A stretch of 64,000 bases of DNA from Nevskia sp. (GTDB lineage Bacteria > Pseudomonadota > Gammaproteobacteria > Nevskiales > Nevskiaceae): positions 235,667 to 299,666 of the forward strand of contig NZ_JAKFUM010000008.1 in the NCBI RefSeq assembly GCF_021732705.1. Direction: 5' to 3'. A model generated the notes under the pieces. The model worked only from the letters and a program-made list of their open reading frames with translations, ran no database searches and was not told the DNA's origin. The stretch's first letter is position 1. Each line of letters starts with the position of its first letter. Of this stretch, positions 53,400 through 62,988 are shown in pieces. The position numbers and the translations under genes were made by a program.

Positions 53400-54578
53400 T
53401 CACGAAGGAAGATTGGTGACGTCGGAAGGGTTCGCGATGAAGTCCTTCAGCACACTCCGATAGAGCGCCAAATCGTTGGCATGCGACCATTGATTCAGCA
53501 GCGGAGGATCCCGATACGTCTTGATCGCCCAGTAATCCGCAAGGAGGTTGCCCTGCGCTTCCATGTTGTAATCGGAAAGTCTTGTCGTTGCCGAAAGACG
53601 GTATTCGTACGAAAGACCAATGCGAATGGCCCCGCGCCGCGCGACGGGATATCCCAGCTGGTACTGCCAGACATGCACCATTTCATGCATGAACCAGAGG
53701 GCATTTCCAAAGCTGCCTGAATTGGAAAAATCTTCCTGGAAATAGCTGGGATTGAAGTACATTTCGCCATTCGGCGTCATCGCAACATCGTCCGGCTGCA
53801 AGCCGAACCACAGGTACTCGCCGTTATGGACCTTCACTTTTGTGTAGTCGACAGACGTCCCGAACAACGAGCGTGCCATCGCGATTTCGCCGGATGTCAT
53901 GCCGCGCGATTGACCTGCCGGCGTTTGAACTTGCCGAACGGAAGTGCCGAGGTTGGCGGCATGGGTGCTGACGCCTGTCAGTGAGAAGACCAACGGCGTG
54001 ACCGAAGTCGGCGCTTGCTGCGCCGCAAAAGAACAGCAGGTCGGAAACGGTTTGGGCGTCAGTGACGCTTCGGTAATTCGAGCCGCCGCACGGGTACGAA
54101 TACGCGACGTCAGGCCTTTGTCATCCGTGGTTCCCGATACAAGGCTGCCATCGTCAAGTTTCAGCGCGTAGGCCACACCCGAAAGCGGACGTCCCTTGGC
54201 GTTCACGAAGCACAGTTGTTCGTCGAATTGCGCAAGGGCCTGATTTGCAGCGGCAAGCGCGGTCTCGGTGGCGGCTGATGCCGCTGCGCTGTCGACATCG
54301 CCACCGCCCTCATCATCGAAGCTGAGACTCTGCGACGCGATCAGTGTCGCGCCACAGGCGGTCTTGTCGCCATGTCGCGCAGCGGGTTTGCCGTCGATGG
54401 TGAAATCGGGATCGCCGGCGACGATCACCGTGGTTCCGCCATGGCCTTTCTCGGGACAGGTGACCTTGCTGCCGACGAGGGCAATCGGCTTGCCGTTGAT
54501 CGTGGCCGTGGCCGCGCCCTCGACCACCACGCCACCGTGGCTGGTCTTGTCGCCGATGACGATGTAGGGCTTGCCCAT
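53400..54578 (-). CDS. PAAR-domain protein with C-terminal metallopeptidase-like domain (candidate T6SS effector)
   Basis: N-terminal GKPYIVIGDKTSHGGVVVEGAATATINGKPIALVGSKVTCPEKGHGG (PAAR); C-terminal GMTSGEIAMARSLFG...NALWFMHEMVHVWQYQLG (HExxH). Confidence 0.85.
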   Translation of the reverse strand: MGKPYIVIGDKTSHGGVVVEGAATATINGKPIALVGSKVTCPEKGHGGTTVIVAGDPDFTIDGKPAARHGDKTACGATLIASQSLSFDDEGGGDVDSAAASAATETALAAANQALAQFDEQLCFVNAKGRPLSGVAYALKLDDGSLVSGTTDDKGLTSRIRTRAAARITEASLTPKPFPTCCSFAAQQAPTSVTPLVFSLTGVSTHAANLGTSVRQVQTPAGQSRGMTSGEIAMARSLFGTSVDYTKVKVHNGEYLWFGLQPDDVAMTPNGEMYFNPSYFQEDFSNSGSFGNALWFMHEMVHVWQYQLGYPVARRGAIRIGLSYEYRLSATTRLSDYNMEAQGNLLADYWAIKTYRDPPLLNQWSHANDLALYRSVLKDFIANPSDVTNLPS

Positions 54579-54637
54579 CGCACGCTCCGTGTGCTGAAAC
54601 TCGCCGAGTTCCGTTCGGCGTCACCGCATTCTAGCGA

Positions 54638-55480
54638 TCATTTTTTGGATCGTGCCGGCATTCGGTTTTCAATGTGACCGAAGTCGCGCAAGGTCCAGCG
54701 ACCACCCCAGGTCAGCCCGGCCGCTTCCGCCAACTCGCCATAGCGCTGGTAACCATTCAGTGCCCATGGATCTTTTTCCGAAATCACCAGCTTGCCGTCT
54801 CGGAAGAAGGCGCTGTCGGCCGCCTGTCCATACTGGTGATAGCTCTGCCAGGCTCCAGCGTTGGTGACGTTCTCGCCCTGTGATTGCAGAAACGCCTGAC
54901 GATCCGGACTGCGATAGCCCTCGAGCAGCACCATCGTGTAGCCCTCGACAGCCATCGCTTGGTAGATCGTCAGCAAGCGTTGCCGGAATTGTGGATCGAG
55001 ACGACTCCAGTCGCGATCAGCGGTGCCGAGATGCGGACGGACGCGTTCGACCTCTCGCGTGACGAAGACATCGGGCGGCAACGGCGGCGGCGGCACCAGT
55101 TGCTCGCCCTGCAGCAGCGACGTGGCGACGCGGTTCTCGGCACCCACACGATCATCGAAGCCGCTCAGCTGCCGGTTCTCGCCGAACAGCAGGACCAGTG
55201 CGACCGGCAGCAAGGCGATGGCGACAGCGCCGCCGATCAACGGTCCGTGGTCACGCGTCCAGTCTCCGAAGGCTGCCATGACACGCCTTGGGGCCAGCAA
55301 GTCGCGCGGCTGGCGTGGAGGCGGCCGCTGCTGGCGCAAGGCGCGGATGCGTTCCCCGAGGCGCGCGATCGATCGATCGATCGCGTCGATCCCGCCGCCG
55401 GCCGCGGATGGAAAGAACATCAGCCATGCCACGGCCAGCGCCAACACGAACAGCAGCAGAACTGTGATCAACATGGCCAT
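54638..55480 (-). CDS. TM-anchored M15/VanY-like peptidase (candidate peptidoglycan hydrolase)
   Basis: VLLEGYRSPDRQAFLQSQG...SYHQYGQAADSAFFRDGKLV...WGGRWTLRDFGHIE; N-terminal TM segments. Confidence 0.85.
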   Translation of the reverse strand: MAMLITVLLLFVLALAVAWLMFFPSAAGGGIDAIDRSIARLGERIRALRQQRPPPRQPRDLLAPRRVMAAFGDWTRDHGPLIGGAVAIALLPVALVLLFGENRQLSGFDDRVGAENRVATSLLQGEQLVPPPPLPPDVFVTREVERVRPHLGTADRDWSRLDPQFRQRLLTIYQAMAVEGYTMVLLEGYRSPDRQAFLQSQGENVTNAGAWQSYHQYGQAADSAFFRDGKLVISEKDPWALNGYQRYGELAEAAGLTWGGRWTLRDFGHIENRMPARSKK

Positions 55481-55586
55481 CCGTGGCGCGGCAGCAGTGG
55501 GATTTCGCAGATTTTTAGAATAATCTCGAATCGTTCCTCGCGAACAGGCCGGAAGGATCCGCCCTCTACACCCGTCACAGGCAAGG

Positions 55587-56405
55587 ATGCCGATGTCGAA
55601 CCGCCGCCGTCCCGCAACCGATCCCGCAGCGCGCGATGAGCAGGCGCACGGCGACCGCGGTCTGGCCGTGCACGGCGATGGCCGCGCTTCGCGACCACGG
55701 GTTGAAGCCGATGCCGTCAGCATCCTCGGCGCTGTCACCGCCGAACGTCAGGCAGCGTCAGGCGGCGATCGCGGACGTTCAGCGTCGCGGGCCCTGCCGG
55801 TGACGAATCGATCGCTCAGTCCTGCGCTGATCCTGCTGCTGATTGGCGCCACGATGTTGCTGGTGGTCGGCTATCGGCTGACTACCCGGGGGCCGGCGCC
55901 GACGAAGGTCCTTGTCTCGAATGCAGGCGTCGCTGCTCCGGCGCCAGCGGCACCGCAGATATTGGCGGCTGCGCCGGTATCGCTTGCGCCGAACGCGGCT
56001 GCAATCGAGACGATCGAACCGGCCGTCTCGCCAGCACACGACGCGCATGCGTCGCCGCCACCCGCCGAGCTCGAGCCATCATCGCCGCCGCCGACAACTT
56101 CGCAAGCGCAGGCCCGCACACGGCCTGCAGATGCGGCTGAGGCGGTCGTCAAGGACAAAAGGAAGGCATCCACGGCACCGCCTGCAGCTGTCCAAGCGGC
56201 GGTAACGGCGCCCGCTCGCTCATCGAAAGCCGTCGTCGAACGCACGGCGGGTGCGTCCACGGCAGACCTGATTCGCAAGTGCGAAGAGTTTGGCCCACTT
56301 GAAGGCCTGCTGTGCCGCATCCGCATTTGCTCGGATCTGTGGGGCATCGACCCTGCCTGCCCGGCGCAGTCGAAGCCGTCAGCGCTGACCGGAGACGCGC
56401 CGTGA
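55587..56405 (+). CDS. Hypothetical single-TM Ala/Pro-rich protein upstream of vgrG
   Basis: TM SLSPALILLLIGATMLLVVGY, low-complexity linker, C-terminal LLCRIRICSDLWGIDPACP; stop overlaps vgrG GTG. Confidence 0.6.
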   Translation: MPMSNRRRPATDPAARDEQAHGDRGLAVHGDGRASRPRVEADAVSILGAVTAERQAASGGDRGRSASRALPVTNRSLSPALILLLIGATMLLVVGYRLTTRGPAPTKVLVSNAGVAAPAPAAPQILAAAPVSLAPNAAAIETIEPAVSPAHDAHASPPPAELEPSSPPPTTSQAQARTRPADAAEAVVKDKRKASTAPPAAVQAAVTAPARSSKAVVERTAGASTADLIRKCEEFGPLEGLLCRIRICSDLWGIDPACPAQSKPSALTGDAP

Positions 56406-59224
56406 GCCTGGCCGGTGCTGCTGACGAGTTGCTGAGCGCAGCGGCACAGCAATGGCGCGCGCTGCTCGCCCGGTTCTCGAGCGAGACTCGCCTGTTCGAT
56501 TTCGAGATCGACGGTGACGCGCCGGCGTTGTGGATCGAGCAGTTCGCGGGGACGGAAGGCCTGTCGACCGTGAGCGACTACCGCGTCACCGTGCTGTCGA
56601 CCGATGCCAACATCGCGCTCGACCGCTTGCGCTGGCTGCCGGCGCGCATCCGCATCCGGCTGCCCGATGGCGGCACCGAGTACCGCAGCGGTTACATCCA
56701 ATCCGCGCGCAGTCTCGGGTCAGACGGCGGTCTGGCTCGCTATGAGATGCGCCTCGTTCCATGGCTGTGGCTGCTGTCTCAGCAGCGTCATTCGCGGGTG
56801 TGGCAGCAGCAATCGCTGATCAATGTCCTGAACGATCTGTTCGACGCTTATGTCGAAGCACGCTGGCAGTTGACCGACGATGCGAGACGCTGGCTCGACG
56901 AGCTGCCGGCCGCGCCGTGTCGTCTGCAGTACCGTGAAACCGACCTCGCGTTCCTGACACGAACGCTGGCCGAGCATGGGCTCGGCTGGTGCTTCGTCGA
57001 GCCCGAGGCTACCGACCGCGGAAGCAGCATCGTGACGATCTTTCACGACAGCTGCCAGTTTCCCGAGGCGATGCCGGGCAGCATCCGGTTCCATCGCGCA
57101 GCCGCGATCGAAGCGGCCGACACCTTTCAGCACCTCGAAGAGTCGCGCGCCCTTCCGGCCGCATTGAGCACCGCGCTGGCCTGGGATCCATCCGCCAAGC
57201 GCGCCACAAGCGCCAGCACGCCCACGCGTCACGCCGTGCTCGGCATGCAAGGGCTCGCGATGCTGGAGCAGTACCGGCCGCTCGGTCACGGGCTTCCAAC
57301 CGATGCGCTGTCGGTTGATCGCCGAAGCCAGTTGATGCAGGAGGCCTGCGAGTCGCGCCACAAGGTCTTCCATGCGGTTGGCAATGTCCGGCACCTGCGT
57401 CCGGCGCAGCAGTTCCAGATGCTGGACGGCATCAGCCCATTGAGTCGTGCCGTGCAGGACGCCGCAGGCCTCGGCCGGTCCTCGTCATCGTCTTCACGAT
57501 TGCCGCCCGAAGCGCGTGATCGATACGCCGTCGTTGGTTTCGACTGCTGCGGCGTGAACAATCTGCCAGCGGAGTGGAAACAGCGACTCGATCCCGGATC
57601 GTCGACCGTATCCGACCTCCATGAACTTGCGCGCACCCAAGGGTACGCCGGCCGCTTTCACCTGCTGCGCGCCGCCATCCCGTGGCGACCGAACCAGGCC
57701 GGACAACGACTGCAAGGCACGGCACCGGGACCGCAGTCGGCGATCGTCGTCGCGGCCGATGGCTGCACCGGCGGCTCCGAAGAGATTCACCGCGACCGGC
57801 TAGGCCGCATCCGCGTGCGTTTTCACTGGCAGACCGAACCGGGCAACGACAGTGCGCATGCCAGCCATTCGACCTGCTGGCTGCGCATCGCCAGTCGCGC
57901 AGCCGGCGCCGGACGCGGCGCGAGCTTCGTCCCGCGTCTGGGGCAGGAGGTGTTGGTCGGCTTTCTCGACGGCGACATCGATCAGCCCATCGTCCTCGGC
58001 GCGCTCTACAACGGACGCGGCGAAGGCGGTATCGCGCCCAGCCCCGGCGGAACGTCGGCGTCATCAGCAGTTTCAGAAGACGTTTTCGAGCAAGCTGCCG
58101 ATGGCCGCGCGAGCGCCCAGGGCAACGTGCGCGGTGGCGCCTCGCCCGCATGGCACGGCCAGAGCGCAGCGCCGAGCGGTCACCACAACCCGATGAGCTT
58201 CACCGGCTACAAGACACGAGAATTCGGCGGTGGTGGTGGCTACAACCACCTGAGCTTCGACGATACGGACAGCGCCTTGCGCATCCAGCTCAAGACCACC
58301 CAGGCCGGCACGGAATTGAATCTCGGCCATCTGATCCACCAAGCCGACAACTACCGCGGCAGCACGCGTGGTCATGGCTTCGAACTGCGAACGGACGCGG
58401 GCGGTACGGTCCGATCCAGCCGGGGCATCCTGCTAGAAAGCCGGCGTGGTGTTGCACCAACGGAGCAACCGGAAGCACTCGGCGACTTTACGGCCGGCAC
58501 CACATTGCTGAAGCAAGTACAGAAACTCTCCGACGGCTACGACGACATGACCCGTCGGCACCACAACGCCGGCCTGTCGCTCAATCGCGGCGCACAGCGA
58601 CCCGAGGTCAGTCGGTTGGACAGCCAGCGCCCTCCGGCCGCGGCGCTGACGCACATCGCATTGGCGACAACGCCAGCGGATGACCATGCGATTCCGCATC
58701 TGGGCGCAGCAGTCGTCGCCATCAGTGCGCAGGCGCAACTCGGTGTTGTCGCCGGTCAGTCGCTGCAGCAGGCCGCTGGCGAAACGATCATCACGGCCAG
58801 CGGCGGCGATGTCGACCACGCCATCGGCGGCAGCCTCCGAATCCACAGCGGCCAGGCCGTAAGCGTGCTCGCCAGCATCCAGACCGGCGCCGACAGTCCC
58901 GGCCTGAGCGCTATCGCTGCTCAAGGCCCGTTTCGCGTCGAAGCGCAGCACGGCGCGATGAACATCGACGCAAGACAAGACCTGAAGCTGGTCAGCGTCA
59001 CCAGCACCTTCGAAGCCGCCGCCAAGACCGCGATCACCCTCACGACGAAAGCCGGGGCCACGATCCGGATTGACGGCGGCGACATCAGCGTGTGTTGCCC
59101 TGGGCAGCTCGTCGTGCATGCGGCAAAGCATGAATTCGCAGGGCCGGCGAGCGGCAAGGCCAAGCTTCCGCAATTCCAGCCGAGCGAGCTCAAGCGGCGA
59201 CGGATGCTGGACTTCTCCGGTTAG
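56402..59224 (+). CDS. vgrG: Type VI secretion spike protein VgrG (TssI)
   Basis: N-terminal gp27-like; HRDRLGRIRVRFHWQTEPG...CWLRIASRAAGAGRGASFVPRLGQEVLVGFLDGDIDQPIVLGALYNG; FTGYKTREFGGGGGYNHLSFDDT. Confidence 0.95.
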   Translation: MSLAGAADELLSAAAQQWRALLARFSSETRLFDFEIDGDAPALWIEQFAGTEGLSTVSDYRVTVLSTDANIALDRLRWLPARIRIRLPDGGTEYRSGYIQSARSLGSDGGLARYEMRLVPWLWLLSQQRHSRVWQQQSLINVLNDLFDAYVEARWQLTDDARRWLDELPAAPCRLQYRETDLAFLTRTLAEHGLGWCFVEPEATDRGSSIVTIFHDSCQFPEAMPGSIRFHRAAAIEAADTFQHLEESRALPAALSTALAWDPSAKRATSASTPTRHAVLGMQGLAMLEQYRPLGHGLPTDALSVDRRSQLMQEACESRHKVFHAVGNVRHLRPAQQFQMLDGISPLSRAVQDAAGLGRSSSSSSRLPPEARDRYAVVGFDCCGVNNLPAEWKQRLDPGSSTVSDLHELARTQGYAGRFHLLRAAIPWRPNQAGQRLQGTAPGPQSAIVVAADGCTGGSEEIHRDRLGRIRVRFHWQTEPGNDSAHASHSTCWLRIASRAAGAGRGASFVPRLGQEVLVGFLDGDIDQPIVLGALYNGRGEGGIAPSPGGTSASSAVSEDVFEQAADGRASAQGNVRGGASPAWHGQSAAPSGHHNPMSFTGYKTREFGGGGGYNHLSFDDTDSALRIQLKTTQAGTELNLGHLIHQADNYRGSTRGHGFELRTDAGGTVRSSRGILLESRRGVAPTEQPEALGDFTAGTTLLKQVQKLSDGYDDMTRRHHNAGLSLNRGAQRPEVSRLDSQRPPAAALTHIALATTPADDHAIPHLGAAVVAISAQAQLGVVAGQSLQQAAGETIITASGGDVDHAIGGSLRIHSGQAVSVLASIQTGADSPGLSAIAAQGPFRVEAQHGAMNIDARQDLKLVSVTSTFEAAAKTAITLTTKAGATIRIDGGDISVCCPGQLVVHAAKHEFAGPASGKAKLPQFQPSELKRRRMLDFSG

Positions 59225-59241
59225 CGTGACAGAGAACCCTC

Positions 59242-60180
59242 ATGGCAGATCAACCAGCAAACAAGGTCAAGCGCTGGGCCTACCCTTTCCAGCTCATTGG
59301 CAACAAGGAGATCGAAGACCCGCAGGTCTTGCTTCATGCACTGTCGATGGCGGAAGACGGTACCTATCCGATCGGTGCCAACGGTCTATGGCACGGCGGT
59401 GTCCATTTCGACCGCAACACTGGGGCTGTGCTCGCACAGGACGCTGGCGTTCGCTGTATTGCAGATGGGGAAGTAGTCGCTTACCGGATTGATCGCACAT
59501 ATCCCGAAATTGCCTACCCTGACGGCAAGCGGGCGCTGTATTCAACCGGCTTTGTATTGATTCGCCATCGGTTGGAATTACCACCAAGGCCGGGCATGGC
59601 CATGCCGAGCGCGCCTGTTGTGGCACCACCGCCTGAGCCCGCGTTGATCTTCTTCAGTCTCTATATGCACTTGCGTGACTGGACACGGTATCACGCTGAT
59701 CCGGCCGCGCCGCGACCTGCATTCTGGCGAGGTCCGTCGACTGAGTATCGTGTTGGCATGAATGCGAATGACGAGGAACCAATCCTGGCGCCCGGAGCGA
59801 AGGGTCTCAGAGTCCGCGATGGCAGTGGTGTACCAATCGGCCTGCTGCCGCGCGGTTATCGAGTGACCTTGGGTCCTGCAAACCACGCGAGACCCGGGTT
59901 TTTCGTATTGGCATCAGTGACCGATGGGGATTCGATCCCTGCAGGCCTGCAAGACGCTTATGTTCACAAGGCCAGCCTCGATCCGCTTCGCGAGCCGGAC
60001 GCGGGTGCGATGGATGCGGTACTTGTCTTGGCGACACCACGGCCCATTGCCGCCGGTGCACTGGTTGGACATCTTGGCGAGTATGGACGCTACGTGGATG
60101 CCACACCGCTGCCTCCCACACCCGGAAGGCCGCTGCTTCACTTGAAGTTTTCACTGCCGACAACATTGAAGCATTCATAG
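59242..60180 (+). pseudogene. 5' part of a T6SS-associated peptidoglycan-hydrolase gene, frame-disrupted near 60,144
   Basis: ORF ends RPLLHLKFSLPTTLKHS*; the other frame continues RPLLHLE(V)FTADNIEAFIATSRARAAELEP... into the downstream ORF. Confidence 0.7.
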
Positions 60181-62057
60181 CGACGAGCCGCGCGCGAGCT
60201 GCCGAACTCGAACCCAGGCAGAAAAGCATTCTCGTCATCGAAAGTGGCGCGAAACTGTGCCAACCGGCCGTAGCGGACATGATGGTTCCCGCGGGTTCGA
60301 TCCTGTGGCGCTTCAGTGGCAAGGAAGCTGGCGAAGGCCCTTGGCTGCGCGTAAGAAAGACAGCTCCCACCATTGTCCCCGTTGACGAGCTTAAGGAACC
60401 ACAAGGAAGCGGAAGCTCCGGTTCGTTCCTCTACCGTGGGCAGCGTGTGCAGTTCACTGGCAACTATGTGAACTCCAACGGCGAACGAACCACGGATCGT
60501 TCGAAGCGAGCTCTCTTCACGAGACGCGAGCTACTGATTCCGACTGGGGCACCGTTCTGGATCGAAAGCTCGAAAATGCGTTCGAGCAACGCCATACCGG
60601 CGTGGTCTGCGTTTCCGCTGCGTACATCGGCCTTGAGTGCTCCAAGGCTTATGCAGCGGCGCGTTATCAATCGCCGTCAGCTTGAAAAGTCTGCCGCTGG
60701 GACGAGGGCGAAGGATGACCAAGGCGTATCGTGGTGGAAAGTCAGCGTTGGCGCTGATGAGGATCGAGCTGCCGAAGGCTGGGTCTGCGAAAAGAACCAC
60801 CCTCAAACAGCATGGAGATCCCCGTGGGATTGGCCAGGCTTCGAAGTCATCAGTGAAAGCGCGCCGCCCCTTGAACTGTTTTCCCGTGAACTGCACAGGA
60901 TTGGCGTCGCCACAGACAACTCCGAGGCCGAAAATCTCAAGATCAGAGCAGACGGCGTGGACGGCGGATCGCTTCTGACGGCGCTCCGGACCGCGATCGA
61001 TGCGCAGGGTGACCGGAACGGTCAGGTGAGTGGCGAAGAGTTGAGATTATCTCTGCGTGAGCCTTGGCTTGCCGACCCAATCACTAGGCTAATCGTAAAG
61101 TACGAAAGTGAATGGTCTGGTCCGATGGACAAGTGGCGTACGTTGAATACGTTGATGTCGGAAGGATTGCCGATCTGGAACGTTGAGCTGGAACGAATCG
61201 CGAAGCTTCACTTATGGAATGAGTGGAACAACAGCAAAACTTTACGCTTGAATTCATTTGTTAGTCACTTTCATTCGACGGCGCTGACCACAAACTTTAT
61301 TGCTACGTGCAGTTGCGGCAAAGAAATTACGCACGAAGAGTTGGCTTTGATACTCCCTGCGGATGTAAAGAAAAATGGATTATTTTACAAGGCACATGAT
61401 ACAACTGTAAGAAATTATGATTCTGGCAGATTTTTAAGTCTTCTCAACAGATACATGCGCGAAAGCGACATCGTGACATGTGCGAGAAAGGCGCACTTTT
61501 TATCGCAGATGAGCCACGAATGTGATGAGCTCAGAACAAACGAAGAGTATCGAAACCGAGATGGATCAGTACCCTCTGGATGGAATGATTACCGCGGTGG
61601 CTCGAACTTCCACGGACGAGGATTAATGCAATTAACTCATGATTCTAACTACAGTGCTTACAGCATATTTACAGGAAATACGAATATTGCAAGGAATCCA
61701 GATATTGTAAGTCACAATATTCCTGATACCGTTAACTCTGCTTGTTGGTATTGGCGCAAGGGAAGCGCATGGGGCGATGTTAATCCAAAAGCTGATGCAA
61801 ATGATTTTTTTGCGATTACGGTCGCGGTGAATGGAGGATTCAACCATGTCGGCGAACGATTTGAAGCTTTGATGAAGCTGGCGGAGCTGTTGGGTGCCGA
61901 TCGATGTTCACTGACTCCGAATATGAGTTTCACTAGTTATAAAATCGAAGAAAGCGCATTGGCGGGCACGCGTTTTTATAGAAGTCATCAAGCCGCAGCG
62001 AAGTCAGCGCAAGATCGTATCGACGATATAAAGCGAGCGCTAAATGGACAACGTTAA
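60145..62057 (+). pseudogene. 3' part of the same gene: SH3-like region, EF-hand-like motif, GH19-like lysozyme/chitinase domain
   Basis: DAQGDRNGQVSGEEL; CARKAHFLSQMSHECDELRTNEEYRNRDGS...YRGGSNFHGRGLMQLTHDSNYSAYS; first in-frame ATG at 60279. Confidence 0.75.
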
Positions 62058-62988
62058 GAAACTTCTATCGAGCAGTTTAATTTTTTTTGTGCTGCTAATC
62101 GGCGGTGCTACTGCACAAGAGATACATGGCGAATTCTTGGATGGTAAAAAATACAGCGCCGAGATTCGAACCGAAGATGTAATAAACGAAGATGGAATGC
62201 GTATCAGAAAGAGCGAAGTCGCTGTTAAGCTGACTGATGGTACAAACAAATTATTTTATAAATTTGAATCAGATAGTATCTCTGCGGTAAGAAGTTCACC
62301 ATTTGGGTTTATTTCGATAATCACTAATTCTAGGGGGATGGAAGGAAGAGTACGATATGAGTACATAAGCCTGTATAAAAATGTGCTGGTGTCACTTGGT
62401 GTCGTAGAGCGACAGCTTCATTTGGGCAGGACGGCGTCAATTGAAATCCAGAAAGGACAGAGCGTTCCGCCAGGTATCACAGCTAAGATTATTGAAAACA
62501 TCATTGCCAACAAAGAATCTTTCGCGCTTATAGACCAATCTCCGTACCTTTTCGCAGCATTAATCTTGCTCGGCAGGAAATCTGAAAATAACAGGTCCAA
62601 GGAGCTTATTCTAAAAATTGTTGAAAATAAAGAGATTACTTCCGATAAAATTTTCCGTGAAGCCCTCGAAAAAATGAGAGTTCCCCGCGGGGGAACACTC
62701 AGATGTGGCTGGCTTGAAAAGTCGATGACATCTGGCGTCAAAATCACAGATAACGATGGGGTATGGACAATTAGAACGGGTAAGGACGGTATTGCAAATG
62801 ATGACCTACCGATTCTCGATCCTGATCAGTGGGTCGCAACTTCAAGCAACGAAGGTTACGGTTGCGTCTGCCTTCGGGTTGTTGCCAACGTCAGCACTCA
62901 TGAAGTAGTGAAGCTGATTTCTTCTTCTCCTAAATCGTTGCTTGCGTGTCGTAATGATAAGAAGCTCGTGGAGCCAGCCAAACCGTAG
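62044..62988 (+). CDS. Exported protein with C-terminal DUF4087-like domain; candidate immunity/accessory protein for the GH19 effector
   Basis: Signal peptide MDNVKKLLSSSLIFFVLLIGGATAQE; LRCGWLEKSMTSGVKITDNDGVWTIRTGKDG...GYGCVCLRV; start overlaps the preceding stop. Confidence 0.6.
   Translation: MDNVKKLLSSSLIFFVLLIGGATAQEIHGEFLDGKKYSAEIRTEDVINEDGMRIRKSEVAVKLTDGTNKLFYKFESDSISAVRSSPFGFISIITNSRGMEGRVRYEYISLYKNVLVSLGVVERQLHLGRTASIEIQKGQSVPPGITAKIIENIIANKESFALIDQSPYLFAALILLGRKSENNRSKELILKIVENKEITSDKIFREALEKMRVPRGGTLRCGWLEKSMTSGVKITDNDGVWTIRTGKDGIANDDLPILDPDQWVATSSNEGYGCVCLRVVANVSTHEVVKLISSSPKSLLACRNDKKLVEPAKP

Noticed and set aside
55366-55385. GATC run (cgatcgatcgatcgatcg) as a regulatory palindrome
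   Set aside because: Lies inside the M15-like coding sequence and encodes an ordinary IDAIDRSIARLG segment
60139-60152. Programmed -1 ribosomal frameshift site
   Set aside because: No X_XXY_YYZ slippery heptamer at CAC TTG AAG TTT TCA; a 1-nt deletion or sequence error is simpler
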